A DNA stretch of 64,000 bases, taken from NCBI GenBank assembly GCA_029747585.1, contig JAPEVF010000056.1:62001-126000 (forward strand). The letters are read 5' to 3'. Positions 1 through 12,761 of this stretch are shown here, one piece after another. How positions within the stretch are numbered: the stretch's first letter is position 1; each line of letters opens with the position of its first letter. Both the position numbers and the translations under genes were made by a program. The notes below the pieces were generated by a model. The model had not been told where the DNA came from. It saw nothing but the letters and a program-made list of their open reading frames with translations, and ran no database searches. Origin of the DNA: Pleurotus djamor. Lineage: Eukaryota > Basidiomycota > Agaricomycetes > Agaricales > Pleurotaceae.

Positions 1-1
1 A

Positions 2-1260
2 CAAGTCCACAAAGCCGTTCTCTCGGCGTCGCATTCGCCCACAGGTCGACCGGAAGAGGTTGCTGTGAAAGTGCAGTTTCCTAATATTGTNGACTCTATC
101 GAGAGTGATATTGGGTATATAAAGCTGCTGTTGACGGCGGGGAGTCTGTTGCCCAAGGGGCTCTTCCTTGANCGGACTATCCATGTACGCCAACTGCTTC
201 CCCTTGTGATATAATTCCTGACTGGGTCCTAGGTGATGAAGGAGGAACTAAGAGACGAATGTGATTATACCCGAGAGGCGTCCTTCCTTCGTCGCTTTGG
301 GTCTCCTGAGTTCCTTGGAAATGACGCGAGATTTAAGGTCCCATGGGTGTGGGACGGGAGTACAAGCCAGGTTCTCGTTATGGAACGCGTTTACGGCGTA
401 AACNTCGGAGAGATCACCCATCAGAATGTGGTGGATAGTCTNTCGCAGTCGGAAAGAAACGCTGTGAGTGAGATCAAAGTTNCTACACATATATCTGAAC
501 TCTGACCTTGGTCCCTTCAGATAGCTAGCAGCATCCTTCAGCTCTGTCTCCGTGAACTCTTTGACTTCAGACTGATGCAGACTGATCCCAACTGGACGAA
601 TTTCCTCTGGAATGCAAAGACACGGCAGGTTGGTGATGCCTTCCACTTTGTACTCAACCCAGTCTTCAATTGCCCCCCAAACAGATCGAGTTGGTCGACT
701 TTGGTGCTACTCGAGAGTACACCAANGAGTTCATGGACAACTGGCTACACCTCCTGCAATCCGCTATATCAGAGGACCGCAATGCCTGTATAGAATGGAG
801 CATCAAGTTGGGGTACCTTACCGGTGAAGAAAACGACGCACGTTCACCCTGTTCCATCACTCTGTTCCCCAAGCTCATGTATTACTTCCTTAGCTCATGC
901 TCGACTCACATGTCAGATCTATGACACTCCTCGCAGCGCCATTCCGACCATCGACCGCCCAACCTTTCGCCTTCGGTCCTGGATCAGCTTGGACGGAGAT
1001 AACAGCCAACATACGCGCTGAGATTCCGGTGATGCTGCAGCATCGCTTGACCCCGCCGCCGCGCGAGACNTACAGCCTCAACAGGTCGGTTACATCTTGT
1101 TTTATNATGAATTTGTTGCTGATGCCGCGTTCTTACCGTTATTGATAGAAAATTAAGCGGGTCCTTCCTCCTTGCGGCACGTCTGGGAGCTCAATTTGAT
1201 ACGCGCGCTTTGTGGGAAGACGTTGTCAAGAACTACCAATTCACCCCGCCCACACAATGA
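2..1260 (+). CDS. COQ8: COQ8/ABC1-type atypical kinase for ubiquinone biosynthesis, 5' part missing
   Basis: This is the C-terminal two thirds of a UbiB/ADCK-family protein, which in mitochondria supports coenzyme Q assembly on the matrix side of the inner membrane. The first exon is already open at base 2 and reads QVHKAVL, then VAVKVQFP, which carries the ATP-binding lysine of the family. Later exons give [23 protein letters not shown] (the NxxD-region equivalent), [12 protein letters not shown] (the DFG motif) and GYLTGEEN. The last exon ends in QFTPPTQ followed by TGA at 1258-1260. Introns at about 183-230, 464-520, 629-684 and 1086-1149 are short and GT-AG. The junction between GEEN (about 835) and MLDSHV (897) does not splice in frame with a GT donor, so one base may be wrong there. 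The start codon and the KxGQ motif lie outside the window. Ns at 91, 172, 404, 442 and 482 are single-base gaps. Family assignment is strong; the ubiquinone role is inferred from the family. Confidence 0.88.
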
Positions 1261-1456
1261 ACTTTTGAAACGTTGAGACACAAGACAACAACAACCCATT
1301 AGGTAGATTAACCAAAAGATATGTTAGGACACGCGTCTAGGCTCTAATTTTACGAAAGAACACCACTCTAGAAGCATACACTAACACTGAAATGAGCATG
1401 TAGATGATTGCCATGTCCGAAGTCATAAACCGGCGTCAGAGAACGGGGTGTGTACC

Positions 1457-2390
1457 TCAATCCTTCTTCTCAGCCCGCTTGGCATAGATCATGTCGGTGA
1501 AAGGACTACAGGAGCGCGTCAGTAACGGCACCCTGCGATAACAAACGGCAAGCACGTACCCTTCAAATCTCAGGGCGATGATGTAACCGATGTAGACGTA
1601 GAGAGTGATGAGAAGGCCGGCGGGGCGTTCAAACCTAAGCATAGAGCAATGAGACCCGAACACAGGAAGGTGATGAAGAGAAATAGGCTGACCATAAAGC
1701 AGTAGCCGCGAAACTGAGGGTACTTCCAACATACATAGGGTCACGAAGAACGTTGAAGGGAAATCTTCACATGTTCGTTAGCCGAATCGCGCGTGTCCCA
1801 GAAAAGGACGGTACTCACCCCTCAACACGGTGGTCCATCAAGATACCAAAGTAGTCTCCGAGGAACGTCCCCGTGATGCCCAAAGACCACGTTGAAGTGA
1901 TCACGAAAAGTTGGCCAAGTCCGAACATAATCGCTGGGACCAGGGTAGCGTAACGTTCTGGCAAAATGGCCATTTTGGGTTGCTCTTCCAACGCCTTATG
2001 GTAGCTATTCCATTGTCAGGATCCTGGAATACGAAGAAGAGGTATGATAGAAGCGAAGACGTACAGGGAGTCCCGAAGGAGCCCAAACGTGAAAATCATA
2101 AAAGCGAGGAAGTAGCATCCCTTGTAAGGATCTCCACCGAAAATTCGCGTGATAGTTTTCTTCCTGTATTCTAAGAAAGCATCTCGTCAGCGTAGTTCTG
2201 TGCGAATGGCAAGTTGACACAGAGAAAAACGCGTGTATAGCGTATTTCCGGGAGCAAAAAAANTGGGTGAAAGAAAAACATACCATTTCTAGCGACAATG
2301 TTCCAAACAGTAGGATTGAAGGCGATAGAGAAGAGAGAAAGGTAAAGCGAAGGCTTTGATGTGTCCACGATATGGGAGATGGCGTCCATG
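1457..2390 (-). CDS. OPI3: Phosphatidyl-N-methylethanolamine N-methyltransferase (OPI3/PEMT type)
   Basis: This is a small ER membrane enzyme that uses S-adenosylmethionine to make the last methylations from phosphatidylethanolamine to phosphatidylcholine. The spliced frame starts MDAISHIVDTSKPSLYLS at 2390 and continues FNPTVWNIVARN, then EYRKKTITRIFGG and KGCYFLAFMIF, all typical of the family. A later exon reads ITSTWSLGITGTFLGDYFG followed by ILMDHRVEG. Further exons give YVYIGYIIALRFEG and the end FTDMIYAKRAEKKD, stop at 1457. About four hydrophobic segments are visible, as in other family members. At least four short introns break the frame; the first, about 2170-2283, is long for this window at roughly 115 nt and holds one N. 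The start was chosen because this Met begins the conserved N terminus; an in-frame upstream stretch shows no similarity. Confidence 0.85.
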
Positions 2391-4171
2391 GTGACCGAGG
2401 GTAGTGGGTGCACGAAAGGAAAACAGAGGAACGTGTCCACAAGTTTGTTTTTGGGACCGAAGTACGATTTTGGGCGCTTAGACTCGGGACGACACACCGA
2501 CCCACCTCATGTTCAAGTCCCTTCACCACTGGCAACGCGTGCGTGGCGCGTAAAAAATCTCTGAAAAGCTTGCGGAGAGTGATTATAAGTCCGTGAGCTC
2601 AAAACTTTGCTATAAAATGGTTTACCCCGCTGACTGACCCTGATATATAGGACGTGCAAACTTGGACGTGATCACCTATGAAGTTTGTCGTACAGAACAA
2701 TTCACCTCCTACTTTTTCTCCGCCGCTGATATAAAGCGTGGATTAATGGAGAACTCATGTGGTTGAGGCCATGTTCTTATGTCGCTCATTGCGATTATCT
2801 TGAAGAAGCAATGAAGCTCGCTTCATCGTCAACCGTGCCACCTCGTACTAGACTGAGCGCGGGGAGAGGTATAGGAACCTTCCGTTCCAAAGCATGAATC
2901 TTGTAAGTAACTGGCTGACGGAAACTGGAGAACCTCATTGTTCGCTCCTCACAGTGACACCGTGGGTCATGACCAGGAGCCACGCCTCTAGGCTTCACAA
3001 ACTTTCCAGCGAAGAGAAGTATACTAGAGCCTTAACCTATGGGCCATTGCGCATAATGTAGCTTCTGGCCATCCACTATCGAGTACATGGAGTAACCTTG
3101 ATAACATCCGGATCTCCTCTGGTAAACCGCGATCACAGCGAGAACAGGACGCATGCGCCCGACTGGCGTCACATAGTCCCACACGGGATCTCAACCACCT
3201 ACACTTTATCCTTTGAAAGTGAAACGAAACCAGTCGTAAATACAACTCGTCACTCGTATCAGTACTTCGAAGCTAGCCCTCTAAATTAATTTTGACAGAC
3301 CTCATGAAGACTTGACAGGCCAAGTTGAAATTCTTCAAGCTCAGCGTCTTATGGCTGAAACCCCCAACAATCTGTGGAACCGAGGAGAGCCGCGATTAAA
3401 ATATCCGCTATTCTCACGAATGAGAGGGCGTAGCGTGACAATCACCTTGGAAGCTTGTCGCTAGTATGATTCATTGACTGAGAAAGTCTGAGAGCAGCTT
3501 CTGATAATTTTCCGAATAGAATCATACTCTGCTACTACGTAAGGCCCTGAGGGGGTTTGCTCCGCTGGCCAGCCAAACATCTCTCCTCATCACTCTGGAT
3601 GCAATCAAGCCCTGATTCCCTGCCTGAGCCAGAATCGAAACGGCGGACGCTGTCCAATCACTACTTTGCCCCCTTATCTGTGTTGCGCCCCAGCCACACG
3701 GGTTCCTTCTTCATTTTGACCACCAAGAGTGAGCAGAAGCCTCCTGCTCACATTACTTGTGCTGACAGGATGCAGTGGTACTTGCTACATCGAAGCCTGT
3801 CTCAACCTCAACTTCACAAACCCACATATCACTGCCCACTCTTGCCCCTGAAATATCAAGAAAAAAAACCACTCTCGACCCCCTACCTATATCCTTGTGC
3901 CTGTGCAACCCGAACCAGTAATGGTTGGCCTCAACGTAATCAAGCTGTGCAGGAAACTGGACCATCAACCGGGAAGTAAGTCGTGGGAATGGGACCCTTG
4001 GACTGTATGTGCTTTGTCAACTCCGTTCGCGGACAACCCGACATCTTGTCAGCGTCCGAGTCGCAACCATGGTCGAGTCACTTTTGCAATCCACAGTCAG
4101 CCGTACACTATAAAATATGTTTATATCCAGAATGACTGACCTCCATACCAGTTCCACCGCATTCACGCACC
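2391..4171. other. Intergenic region, no gene supported
   Basis: This holds the shared upstream regions of the OPI3-type gene (minus) and the oxidoreductase gene (plus). A 140-codon open frame at 3557-3979 looks like chance. In another frame at 3565-3850 there is a cysteine-rich reading (SLPCLSQN-like, then CSGTCYIEACLN) that could be remains of a small cysteine-rich protein, but no start, signal peptide or consistent splice sites join the parts. Pyrimidine-rich stretches just before 4172 fit a normal promoter. Confidence 0.5.
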
Positions 4172-5392
<1,221 letters not shown>

Positions 5393-5891
5393 ATAGGGCT
5401 TATATTATAGCAAGGACCTATGCATAAAAATTCGGGGCATGGGCTATGAATCCTTCGTAGTGTTCGGTGTATAGCATTACTTCTGAAAAGTCGGTAGTTC
5501 GCTTGAGCTTCAAATCGAAAGGAAGCGAGCAGGGGCAAACGCGGCGTGACTTACCCAAAGTTATGCTAGCTTGTATGTGCAACACGTTCCAGTCTGTCAT
5601 GAGCTCATGGTGTGCGAATCGAAGGACCCGGACTGGATAAGATTCAGCAGAGCCAACTAGATTAGGCTGTAGACTGACCGACTAAGTCTGGGAAATGGTG
5701 GTTCTGGTCGAGGAGGTGACCACTCTATAGTCTGTGCTTCTAGATCAAGAAGTCCTTCGCATTTCAGCATTTTGCGACTGGCAGCGTGGTGGTCACTGAC
5801 GTGTACTCTGAAGGTGGCATCAGTTTAAATACCACATGTTGAAATGCGAGATTGCTTCCAGCACCCAACTTGCGCGCTGAACAAACATCGA
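5393..5891. other. Intergenic region and presumed promoter of the small secreted protein gene
   Basis: No gene is supported. A TTTAAATA motif at 5823-5830 lies about 140 bases before the ATG at 5965 and could be a TATA element for the small gene that follows. Confidence 0.4.
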
Positions 5892-5930
5892 GTAAGCAAT
5901 CCTGCCACCACCAATTTCCCTGACTTACAG
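5892..5930 (+). other. Probable 5'-UTR intron of the small secreted protein gene
   Basis: GTAAGC at 5892, a CCCTGAC branch-like element and ACTTACAG ending at 5930 make a 39-nt intron-like segment 34 bases ahead of the ATG. It supports real transcription on the plus strand, but it is very short and not verified. Confidence 0.4.
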
Positions 5931-5964
5931 TGATACCAACTCGTAGGAACCGTCATCGACAAAT

Positions 5965-6156
5965 ATGCAGGTCTTCGCCGCCGTCTTGCTTACCATCTCG
6001 GCTATGATGTTTGAGGTTGCCAACGCCGTACCACTAGAAGATTTGTGGCCTGGCCCATTGGGGACTAGCAGTGCAGCCGCAGACAAAAGCAGCGGAGAAA
6101 ACGTAGGACAGGGACAGGGACCCGGTTTGATCATCAAACAAGCTCGAGTAATGTAG
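5965..6156 (+). CDS. Small putative secreted protein (63 aa)
   Basis: An uninterrupted 63-codon frame starts MQVFAAVLLTISAMMF. It has a clear signal-peptide shape: short polar start, about 14 hydrophobic residues, and a likely cleavage after VANA at residue 21. The predicted mature part is about 42 residues, without cysteine, rich in Gly, Ser and Ala, with a WPGPLG segment near its start and a basic end (IIKQARVM). There is no GPI signal, no CaaX motif and no known domain. An intron-like segment in the leader and a TTTAAATA box upstream support a real transcript. It could be a secreted effector-like or cell-surface peptide, or a precursor processed further; nothing in the sequence decides this. 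It lies between an OYE-type enzyme and a DUF6535 gene with no evident functional tie. Confidence 0.5.
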   Translation: MQVFAAVLLTISAMMFEVANAVPLEDLWPGPLGTSSAAADKSSGENVGQGQGPGLIIKQARVM

Positions 6157-6632
6157 CAAGTACTACTAGTAGGCGAAGGCTTTGCGAAGGCTTTCCTAAT
6201 GTGTAGAATAATTCAACTGGGGTTGCATCACGTCGTAGTGACGGTCAAAGCCAAGAAATTGAGAGCCCTATCTGTGCGATCAAGATGATGCATACTAGAT
6301 GGGACGGTCCGGAAGGCCTCAAGAAATGCGACAGAAAACAAAAAGCATAGAACCAGGGCCTAGGAGAGGAATGACAGGGGTATCCAACACTCTTCGCGAG
6401 TTGCAGTGATGGGAAATCCTCTTTATATTTGTGTATCTGGAAGGCGAGTGCGAGCTGTCTGGTGTGATGTAGAATTATATGCTACAGGCGTAAAAATAGT
6501 GAGAAAAAGAGTAGGGAGAACCACGTAAGATGACGACGAAACAAATAATCGACGAGACCCCTAAGTCCATAAATGCAGTACGAACCAGCCTGAGATGTGG
6601 TACAAAATCTGGGAGAACTTAATCCTTGTTGA
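6157..6632. other. Intergenic region between convergent genes
   Basis: This lies between the ends of the small secreted gene (plus) and the DUF6535 gene (minus), so it should hold both 3' ends. Nothing else is recognised. Confidence 0.4.
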
Positions 6633-9600
6633 TTAAAGCTGTTGAGATTGAATTATGGTCAGTGGGTAAGCCCAACAGTGAAGAGAAGTCATACCTTCAT
6701 GTATCCAATCTTGATGTTCAGTATGAAGATCGATGATTCGTTGCGCCTGCTGGGGGCTACGTTCGAAGAGGAGATTTGCAGCTTCGGAATTCGCGGTTAC
6801 GAAATCGCAAATTTTGATAAGGGTCTTGGCCACAATGACAATTGGGTCCCTCCGACTTTTGTCTTGGATGAGGTATTGTATATCGTCGTGAAGAGGGAGG
6901 GTAGGATGGCCTTGATTCTGACTTTGAATGATGAAGTCTGTAATGCGATCGGCAAAGAAGTTGAAGAGGTATTCAAAGTCAGCAGGAACCCCAGAGACCT
7001 TGGATAAGGAGGTCTGAACGACAACGACGTGGATGCAGAGCGATACCAAGACAAAAGAAAACTGAGATTGTTGCTGAGACTCGAGTCGGTTAAGAAGTAT
7101 GACCTTCTGCATGGCTATGTGAACTAGTTCGCTGAAGACGGAATCTTCGCCGAATGAAGTGACGTTCAGGCCTTCATTGAGTATAAGGAAAAGGATGGAA
7201 AATATGTTGTTATACGTGGTCGTGGCATGGTGTTTGACTCTGACAATATCTGTGGAGACGTGATCCTTGTGTAGGTTCCAATGGTCGATGAATATAGTTA
7301 GAAGCTCGTCGTAAGTGTCTTGCTTCGCGAGAATGAGGTGTTGGAAGTGACGGCCAGCGATGTGTGTGATCGATTGGTAAGGCTTCCAGGTAAGGTTAAG
7401 AGTCTGGCAGCAAACGGTGAGTGCATGTTGAGGGTGGATTCGTATGCGGCTTATGGCTAGGTAACATAACCTCTCCGTATAAGCGATGTGAGCTTGGCCA
7501 GAAATATTGGTAGACATTCTGAAAACTTCATCCACTTTGAAAATCTCGTCCCGGGCCAACAATTTACCTGCAACCCAATCAATGGCGCCTTTCCATATTG
7601 GTTCAGGCAGCTCGTTTCTGTCATTGTCCCAGAACAAGACGCCAAGTAGGAAAGCCATGAGATTCCCAGTGGAGTCCAAGCCACGGAACACCGATTCTAG
7701 TTGAGCGTAGGGGCTAGACATACTAGCTCGTTTCGAAGACGTGATGTTCGAGAGGGACGCGAGAATCAGGGTTTGGATATACTCAGTGAATGGGCGGAAA
7801 TCGCCATGGACCGCTGGGAGCCACTGGAGTGCATGGGCACTCAGCAACATGAGCTGCGTCTGCGTGCTTGGCCCTGTTGGCGCTGAACCTTGGTTGTTGA
7901 AAAGGATCTCGCAGCTAATATTTTTCATGGCGGTCTTCGTCCAGCAATGAGATATCAAGCGAGCTGAGGCCGTGAGTATATAAAGCGTCCCCTTCTGGCG
8001 TAGTTGAGCTGGAGTTGAATCGACGAACGCTTTGGCTAAAGTGGTGCAAGTATCCATTATATCGCTGGGTTCCAAGTCCGCTGGAAATACCAGAGTGAGA
8101 GATCCACCTGTTGATTCAAAAGCACATCAAAGATAGATGCTCACTGAGAGTAATATAGTGTACCAGGACAATGGCAATAGATGCACAAAGTGTGGGAGTG
8201 GGATCGTCCTGACTACAGGGGACGGAAAGCAGCCGGGGGTTTCGCTTTGTGCAACCCACTAGAGCATTCAAGAGCGCTTTACCTTCCTCAGGGCGGAACG
8301 GCAATCCTCCAATGGTGGAAGTATGTCTCTGGTATAACGAAAGAGCAACCGTTATGTTGGACCGTATGCTTGCTTCGGGAGAAAGTAGATGGCACATGGT
8401 GGAGTAAATCTTAGGACTTTTTGAAATGTATGGGTGCTTGAAAATACTTTCAAGGGCTCCGGCCGCAGAATCGAGAAGAGGGTCCTCGTAAGTTTTGCAT
8501 ATAACTTTGTTGAAGGCATCGAGATCCTTCATTTGCGTGTTCATATCGTTGATTGAAAACTCGCTGACGATGTCGGATGCAGGGCGGTCGGAAGACAGGA
8601 AAGCCGCCCGGCGGAAATTTCGCGTCCATTCGCGCAGGAATGGAAGCTTAATCTTGAATGGCGAGGAGTGGGGATGTAATGTACCGTGTACCACGGCTGC
8701 AAACCCAGCCCCAACGGCGAGGGTGACGATGAGACATCCAAGGACCGACATGATGACCAAAGCGATGTTGAGTTGCTCCAGATCGGTAGCGCTGCTGATC
8801 ATTGCATCCAGGAGCCCAACCATAAAGAGGGCTACTGGTAGGATGAGATTGAGCGGTAACCAACTCATCAAAGGGCCAAACGTCTTTTGGGCGTTCGGCC
8901 ATCTTTGGTAAAGATCGATAACCTTTGCCTTGGCTGTCCCATCCGGTATTATCAAACGAGAGATAAAACCTCTAGCGAGGACAGCAAGGGCCGCGGCCGT
9001 AAGCTGTCAAAAAGTTAGAATGGAAGCGAGGGTTGCTAGGGGATTAAGATGGCTTACAGCAAGGACCAAGGACAAGGCCCAATAAACGTTTAACCTGACG
9101 CCCGCCGTATCAGGAACAAAGTCCTCAGGCTGGGTAAACTCCAGAGGTACAGTGCCATTGTTGCGGTGGGTGGCGACATAAATTTCAGTTAAGTTGACGA
9201 GTAACTCGTTCGTCCTCTCTTGAGGGTCAGGTCGTAGTTGATCAAAAGAATCGACGAGAAACGATGTGACGATGCCGGAGAACAGACCAACCTATGAGAT
9301 GAATTGTTAGCCGTTTGGTCAAGGGATACTCAGGGAGATTACCCACGAAAACTAGGAGGGTATCTAGGCCGCCTCTCCACTTATCTAGCGTGGGTGAGAT
9401 GTTGTTCATCATCGACCTATGGAGGGGGTCCCAAACAGAGGCGTTATCCAACGACACCTGGGGGATGGGTTGTTGCGCCAGATCTAAACATGGAACGTCA
9501 CTAGATAGCGGCGAGTGGGGTAATAAGCATGTCCGCACCTTGCTGAGCCTGTCGTGTATTCATTTGCGACAACAGAGTGATATGCTTCTCCAGTATTTCA

Positions 9601-10020
9601 TTCTGCTTCGCGCTCATTTTCGAAAGTAGAGCAAGGTGTTCCGAGTGTTGTTTGACTTCTGCTAGAAGGTCACCGACCGATCTGGAAAAGCTTGGCCAAG
9701 AGTTAGGCCAGAAAAAACCAGGGACTGACTGCTTACTATTCATCTCGTTCGTCACGGGGAGTGCTAGGCGTTGTAAGTGTCGGTGAGCTACAGGGGATGG
9801 TCAGAAAGTTATATCCCCCGATACAACGGACTCAACTTGTTGTCGGATTGGTTGTGCGTATCAGAGGGTGATGGTAGGGGGTATTGGTCCCCGCGGTGGG
9901 AAGCGCTGCATGACCGGTAATCCGAATAAGCTCCGATAGATATTGCACGTCCAAGAAGGCGTACCCATTGGCAAGCTCGTTGGACAGTTGACTAGGGCTT
10001 GAACTAGACAACTCCGACAT
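6633..10020 (-). CDS. DUF6535-domain membrane protein
   Basis: This is a multi-exon gene of a family expanded in Agaricomycetes, function unknown. The probable start is MSELSSSSPSQLSN at 10020, spliced through introns to an exon with SVGDLLAEVKQHSEHLALL (coiled-coil-like, about 9540-9690). Next come VWDPLHRSMM and KWRGGLDTLLVFVGLFSG, the start of the DUF6535 domain with its first membrane segment, then VTSFLVDSFDQLRPDP. Further membrane segments read LNVYWALSLVLALTAAALAV and, after the cytoplasmic QRWPN segment, LNLILPVALFMVGLLDAM and VIMSVLGCLIVTLAVGAGF. The C-terminal 480 codons (6633-8075) are soluble, alpha-helical in appearance and rich in Leu and His, joined to the domain by an intron near 8108-8150. 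The exact first exon is the least certain part. A role in sensing or defence is often guessed for this family but is not shown. Confidence 0.8.
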
Positions 10021-12761
10021 GGTTATGGGGAGATCAAGTCGGAGGTGCGGTGTGGCGGCCAGATTCGAGCTAAGACATATCCAGATTCAGTGGTTAAATC
10101 AGAGAAATGCCACTTTCCGGAAACGGTCTGATACTGACGAATTTGCAGCCTCTGTTAAATGGGAGGGGGAGGAAATGGCTCCTTGTGTTGAGCCTAAAAT
10201 TGGATGAATATTGCGCAAATTCATCCCTGAACGACACCGACAAACTTGCCTGGAAGTACATCGGGCGGTGGCGATGCTCTGTTGATGAGATTTAATAGAG
10301 TGCGGGTATTCGAAGAAGAACGTTCTCTTGCCCACCTATCTTTGCTGCTCATCTTCGATGTCGACGGATTGCGTTAGCTCTCTTCGTGAAAAATTGGCCA
10401 GGTCGCGAAGTTGGTCGGAGGGAGGTTGCGAGACGCTGAGAGGATGCCTGGGTAAGGGGTACATCGAAAAATGGACATGTTTTGGCAAGCGATTCAATGA
10501 ATTGCAAAAAAGGTCTAGGCCACCAGAGAGTTCATCTAATGAGCGCTACTGGCATGATTGATTACAGGAAGTCGAAGCATGGTCCCAATAAGACCACTTT
10601 GTCTCCACGGTCATGGTCAGCCGGGAGTGCATGGGAAGCAATCATGTTGGACTTGGGATATTTGAGGGTTTCCAGCGCAGGCGAAAGGTTCCGTCGAGGG
10701 GGGGTAGGGCTGGAGCACTCTAGGAATAGGCAAGCAATGCTGTGCATGAGGTCGAGTTACGGCATACACCGCGATCATTCTGGCTTCCTTTGTATATTGA
10801 ATTTGATGAAAACCACCATCGGCGATTAGCACCAAGAGATGATAGTGGTTCCAGCATGGCACGAGAAGAGAGGAGGCCATCTAAGGTTTTCCATTGTGGC
10901 GGTCTTGGGAAAGAGAAGCACAATGAAAGGACGGTCCTCGGTTACTACGCGGCTCCTGGTTAGGGCGAGGTTAGTTGGGTTGGGAAGTTCAGGTTGCAAA
11001 CCAGCTCAAACCAGCTGTCATGCTTTGGTGAGAGGCCGGGGAATCCGTCGCCTGTGTCAGCGAGTCTTCACAGGATAACCTGACCAGCTTTGCATGAACG
11101 AAGTTCGAAGTTCGGACCGCCAGCAAACCGCCGGACGCCATCAACTTTGGGAGTGAGTCCAGGAGTTTTCTTCGTAGTCAACGAGCGTGATCTCTTCGGT
11201 CAGCGAGCTTTAGACATTAGAGCTTGAATGATCGTCGAAGAGAGCAATAGAACTCAGTAAGTAGTTGGACTTCATAATCGGAAACAGAATGAGAGCGCTC
11301 AACAAGCGCTTAGATTTTGAATCGCCGCGGCGTGCCCTTTGACCGCCTTCAAGATTCTTCCACCCAAGTTCTTGCCAAGTTCTCATGCACCCAACATGGA
11401 CCCAGGTCGCATTCCTGAAACTCTCTGTTACATTATGAATCGCCGCTTGATCGCCACAAAGACGCTCAGCTCACTTTGCTCACTGTGAGGCTCAATCCCT
11501 CTCCCACATTGAAACTGATGCTCATGCACTTCGCGAGTCTTACTTATCGTGCGGACGCCCACTCACTATATTCATCCAGAACTTGAAGGGCTCGTCCATC
11601 AGGCTACTAATGATTCCGCTATCCCGACACAGCCCATGTACTTACCCTCGAAAATTTCACCCTCGTTGTTAAACAGGCCGATATGAACTTGAAGTCAGTT
11701 TCGGTAAGGCTGACTGATAGACGCGGAAAGCGTTGGAATGACTGTTTGCGTCGGATACTCAGGAATAGGGACTCCCCTTGAATCTTCGCTGCCCAAATGA
11801 GAATTCGGAGAGTCGGCCTGCTATTACAGGAATAGTCCCAGACTCATATCTGAGCAACCCAATCACAGCAGAATGGACATGCCCTCTTGTTATGTATTAC
11901 GGTAGGACGCATGCATCAATCAGCCCTGGCAAGGACTCGAAGCTTCCCAGGAGGTTCCTGACGAACCACTCTGATGATCCGATGAGGCCTGGCGAACCAG
12001 GAACCATCGAGAATGCATTCAACGAAGATAAGTCGCCCATTGAAAGCAAGTTTACGCGTCACGGACGACGATAACAGGGCGTTGTCACCACATGCTCTCC
12101 TGTATCCCAAGGAAGGTTTTGAAATGTTTATTTTGTCGGACACACTACGAAACTCACCGCATGCTCTCTGCTTCAGATTACATCACATCTTCGTTGACGC
12201 AGCAGAGGATTGTGGTTGAAGATGGGATTGGGAACATGTCGCCCACGCAACCGGCCACGACAAGCATCCTTTCCTTTCCAATCCCAAGCAAGAATGCCAT
12301 CAGCAAGACGAGTGATATACCAGCTCAGTACTAAGGCCTAAGGAGTTGTATATACATTCCTATGTGGTACAGGTAGTAACCAGAGCCGCAACAAATAACC
12401 ACACGACGAACCGACGACAAAGCCACCAGCAGGCAAGACGCTCTCGCTAGGTGCGCCGGTGGCAGTGTACATCATGCTGGTGGAGGGTAGGTAATTATGG
12501 ACTTGCGCTTGGTAAGAGCTCAAAGTTACCGACCATGCACGGAGAGGGACAACGAGAAGATCTACTAAATCAAGTTGTCCGAACGATACATAGGAATGTT
12601 GAAGCAATAGAGGCCAGACTTGAGTGAGCCTCTATGTGATTGTGATACCGTAAACAGGGATGGGTGGACGGGGTCGATGGGAAAGTCAATCCGGTAAAAC
12701 GATGAGTGAGAAACCTTATTCGGGGTCACCACAATGAATGCGCATTGGTGACCTCGAAAGT
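10021..12761. other. Long region without a supported gene
   Basis: Open frames here are short, overlap on both strands and share no coding-like continuity. A stretch near 11380-11470 reads MDPGRIPETLCYIMNRRL on the plus strand and could be the relic of an F-box-like or other decayed gene, but stops follow quickly. The 90-codon minus-strand frame at 12338-12607 has no recognisable domain and may be 3' flanking sequence of the Cid1-type gene. Confidence 0.4.

Noticed and set aside
3557..3979. 140-codon open frame and a cysteine-rich reading in another frame
   Set aside because: No start with signal peptide, no splice sites that join the cysteine-rich parts, and the long frame has no domain.
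10021..11100. Several 60-115 codon frames on both strands upstream of the DUF6535 gene
   Set aside because: They overlap each other in antisense, lack domains, and show no splice logic.
12338..12607. 89-codon minus-strand frame downstream of the Cid1-type gene
   Set aside because: No domain and no splice link to the gene whose stop is at 12762; may be part of the 3' flank.
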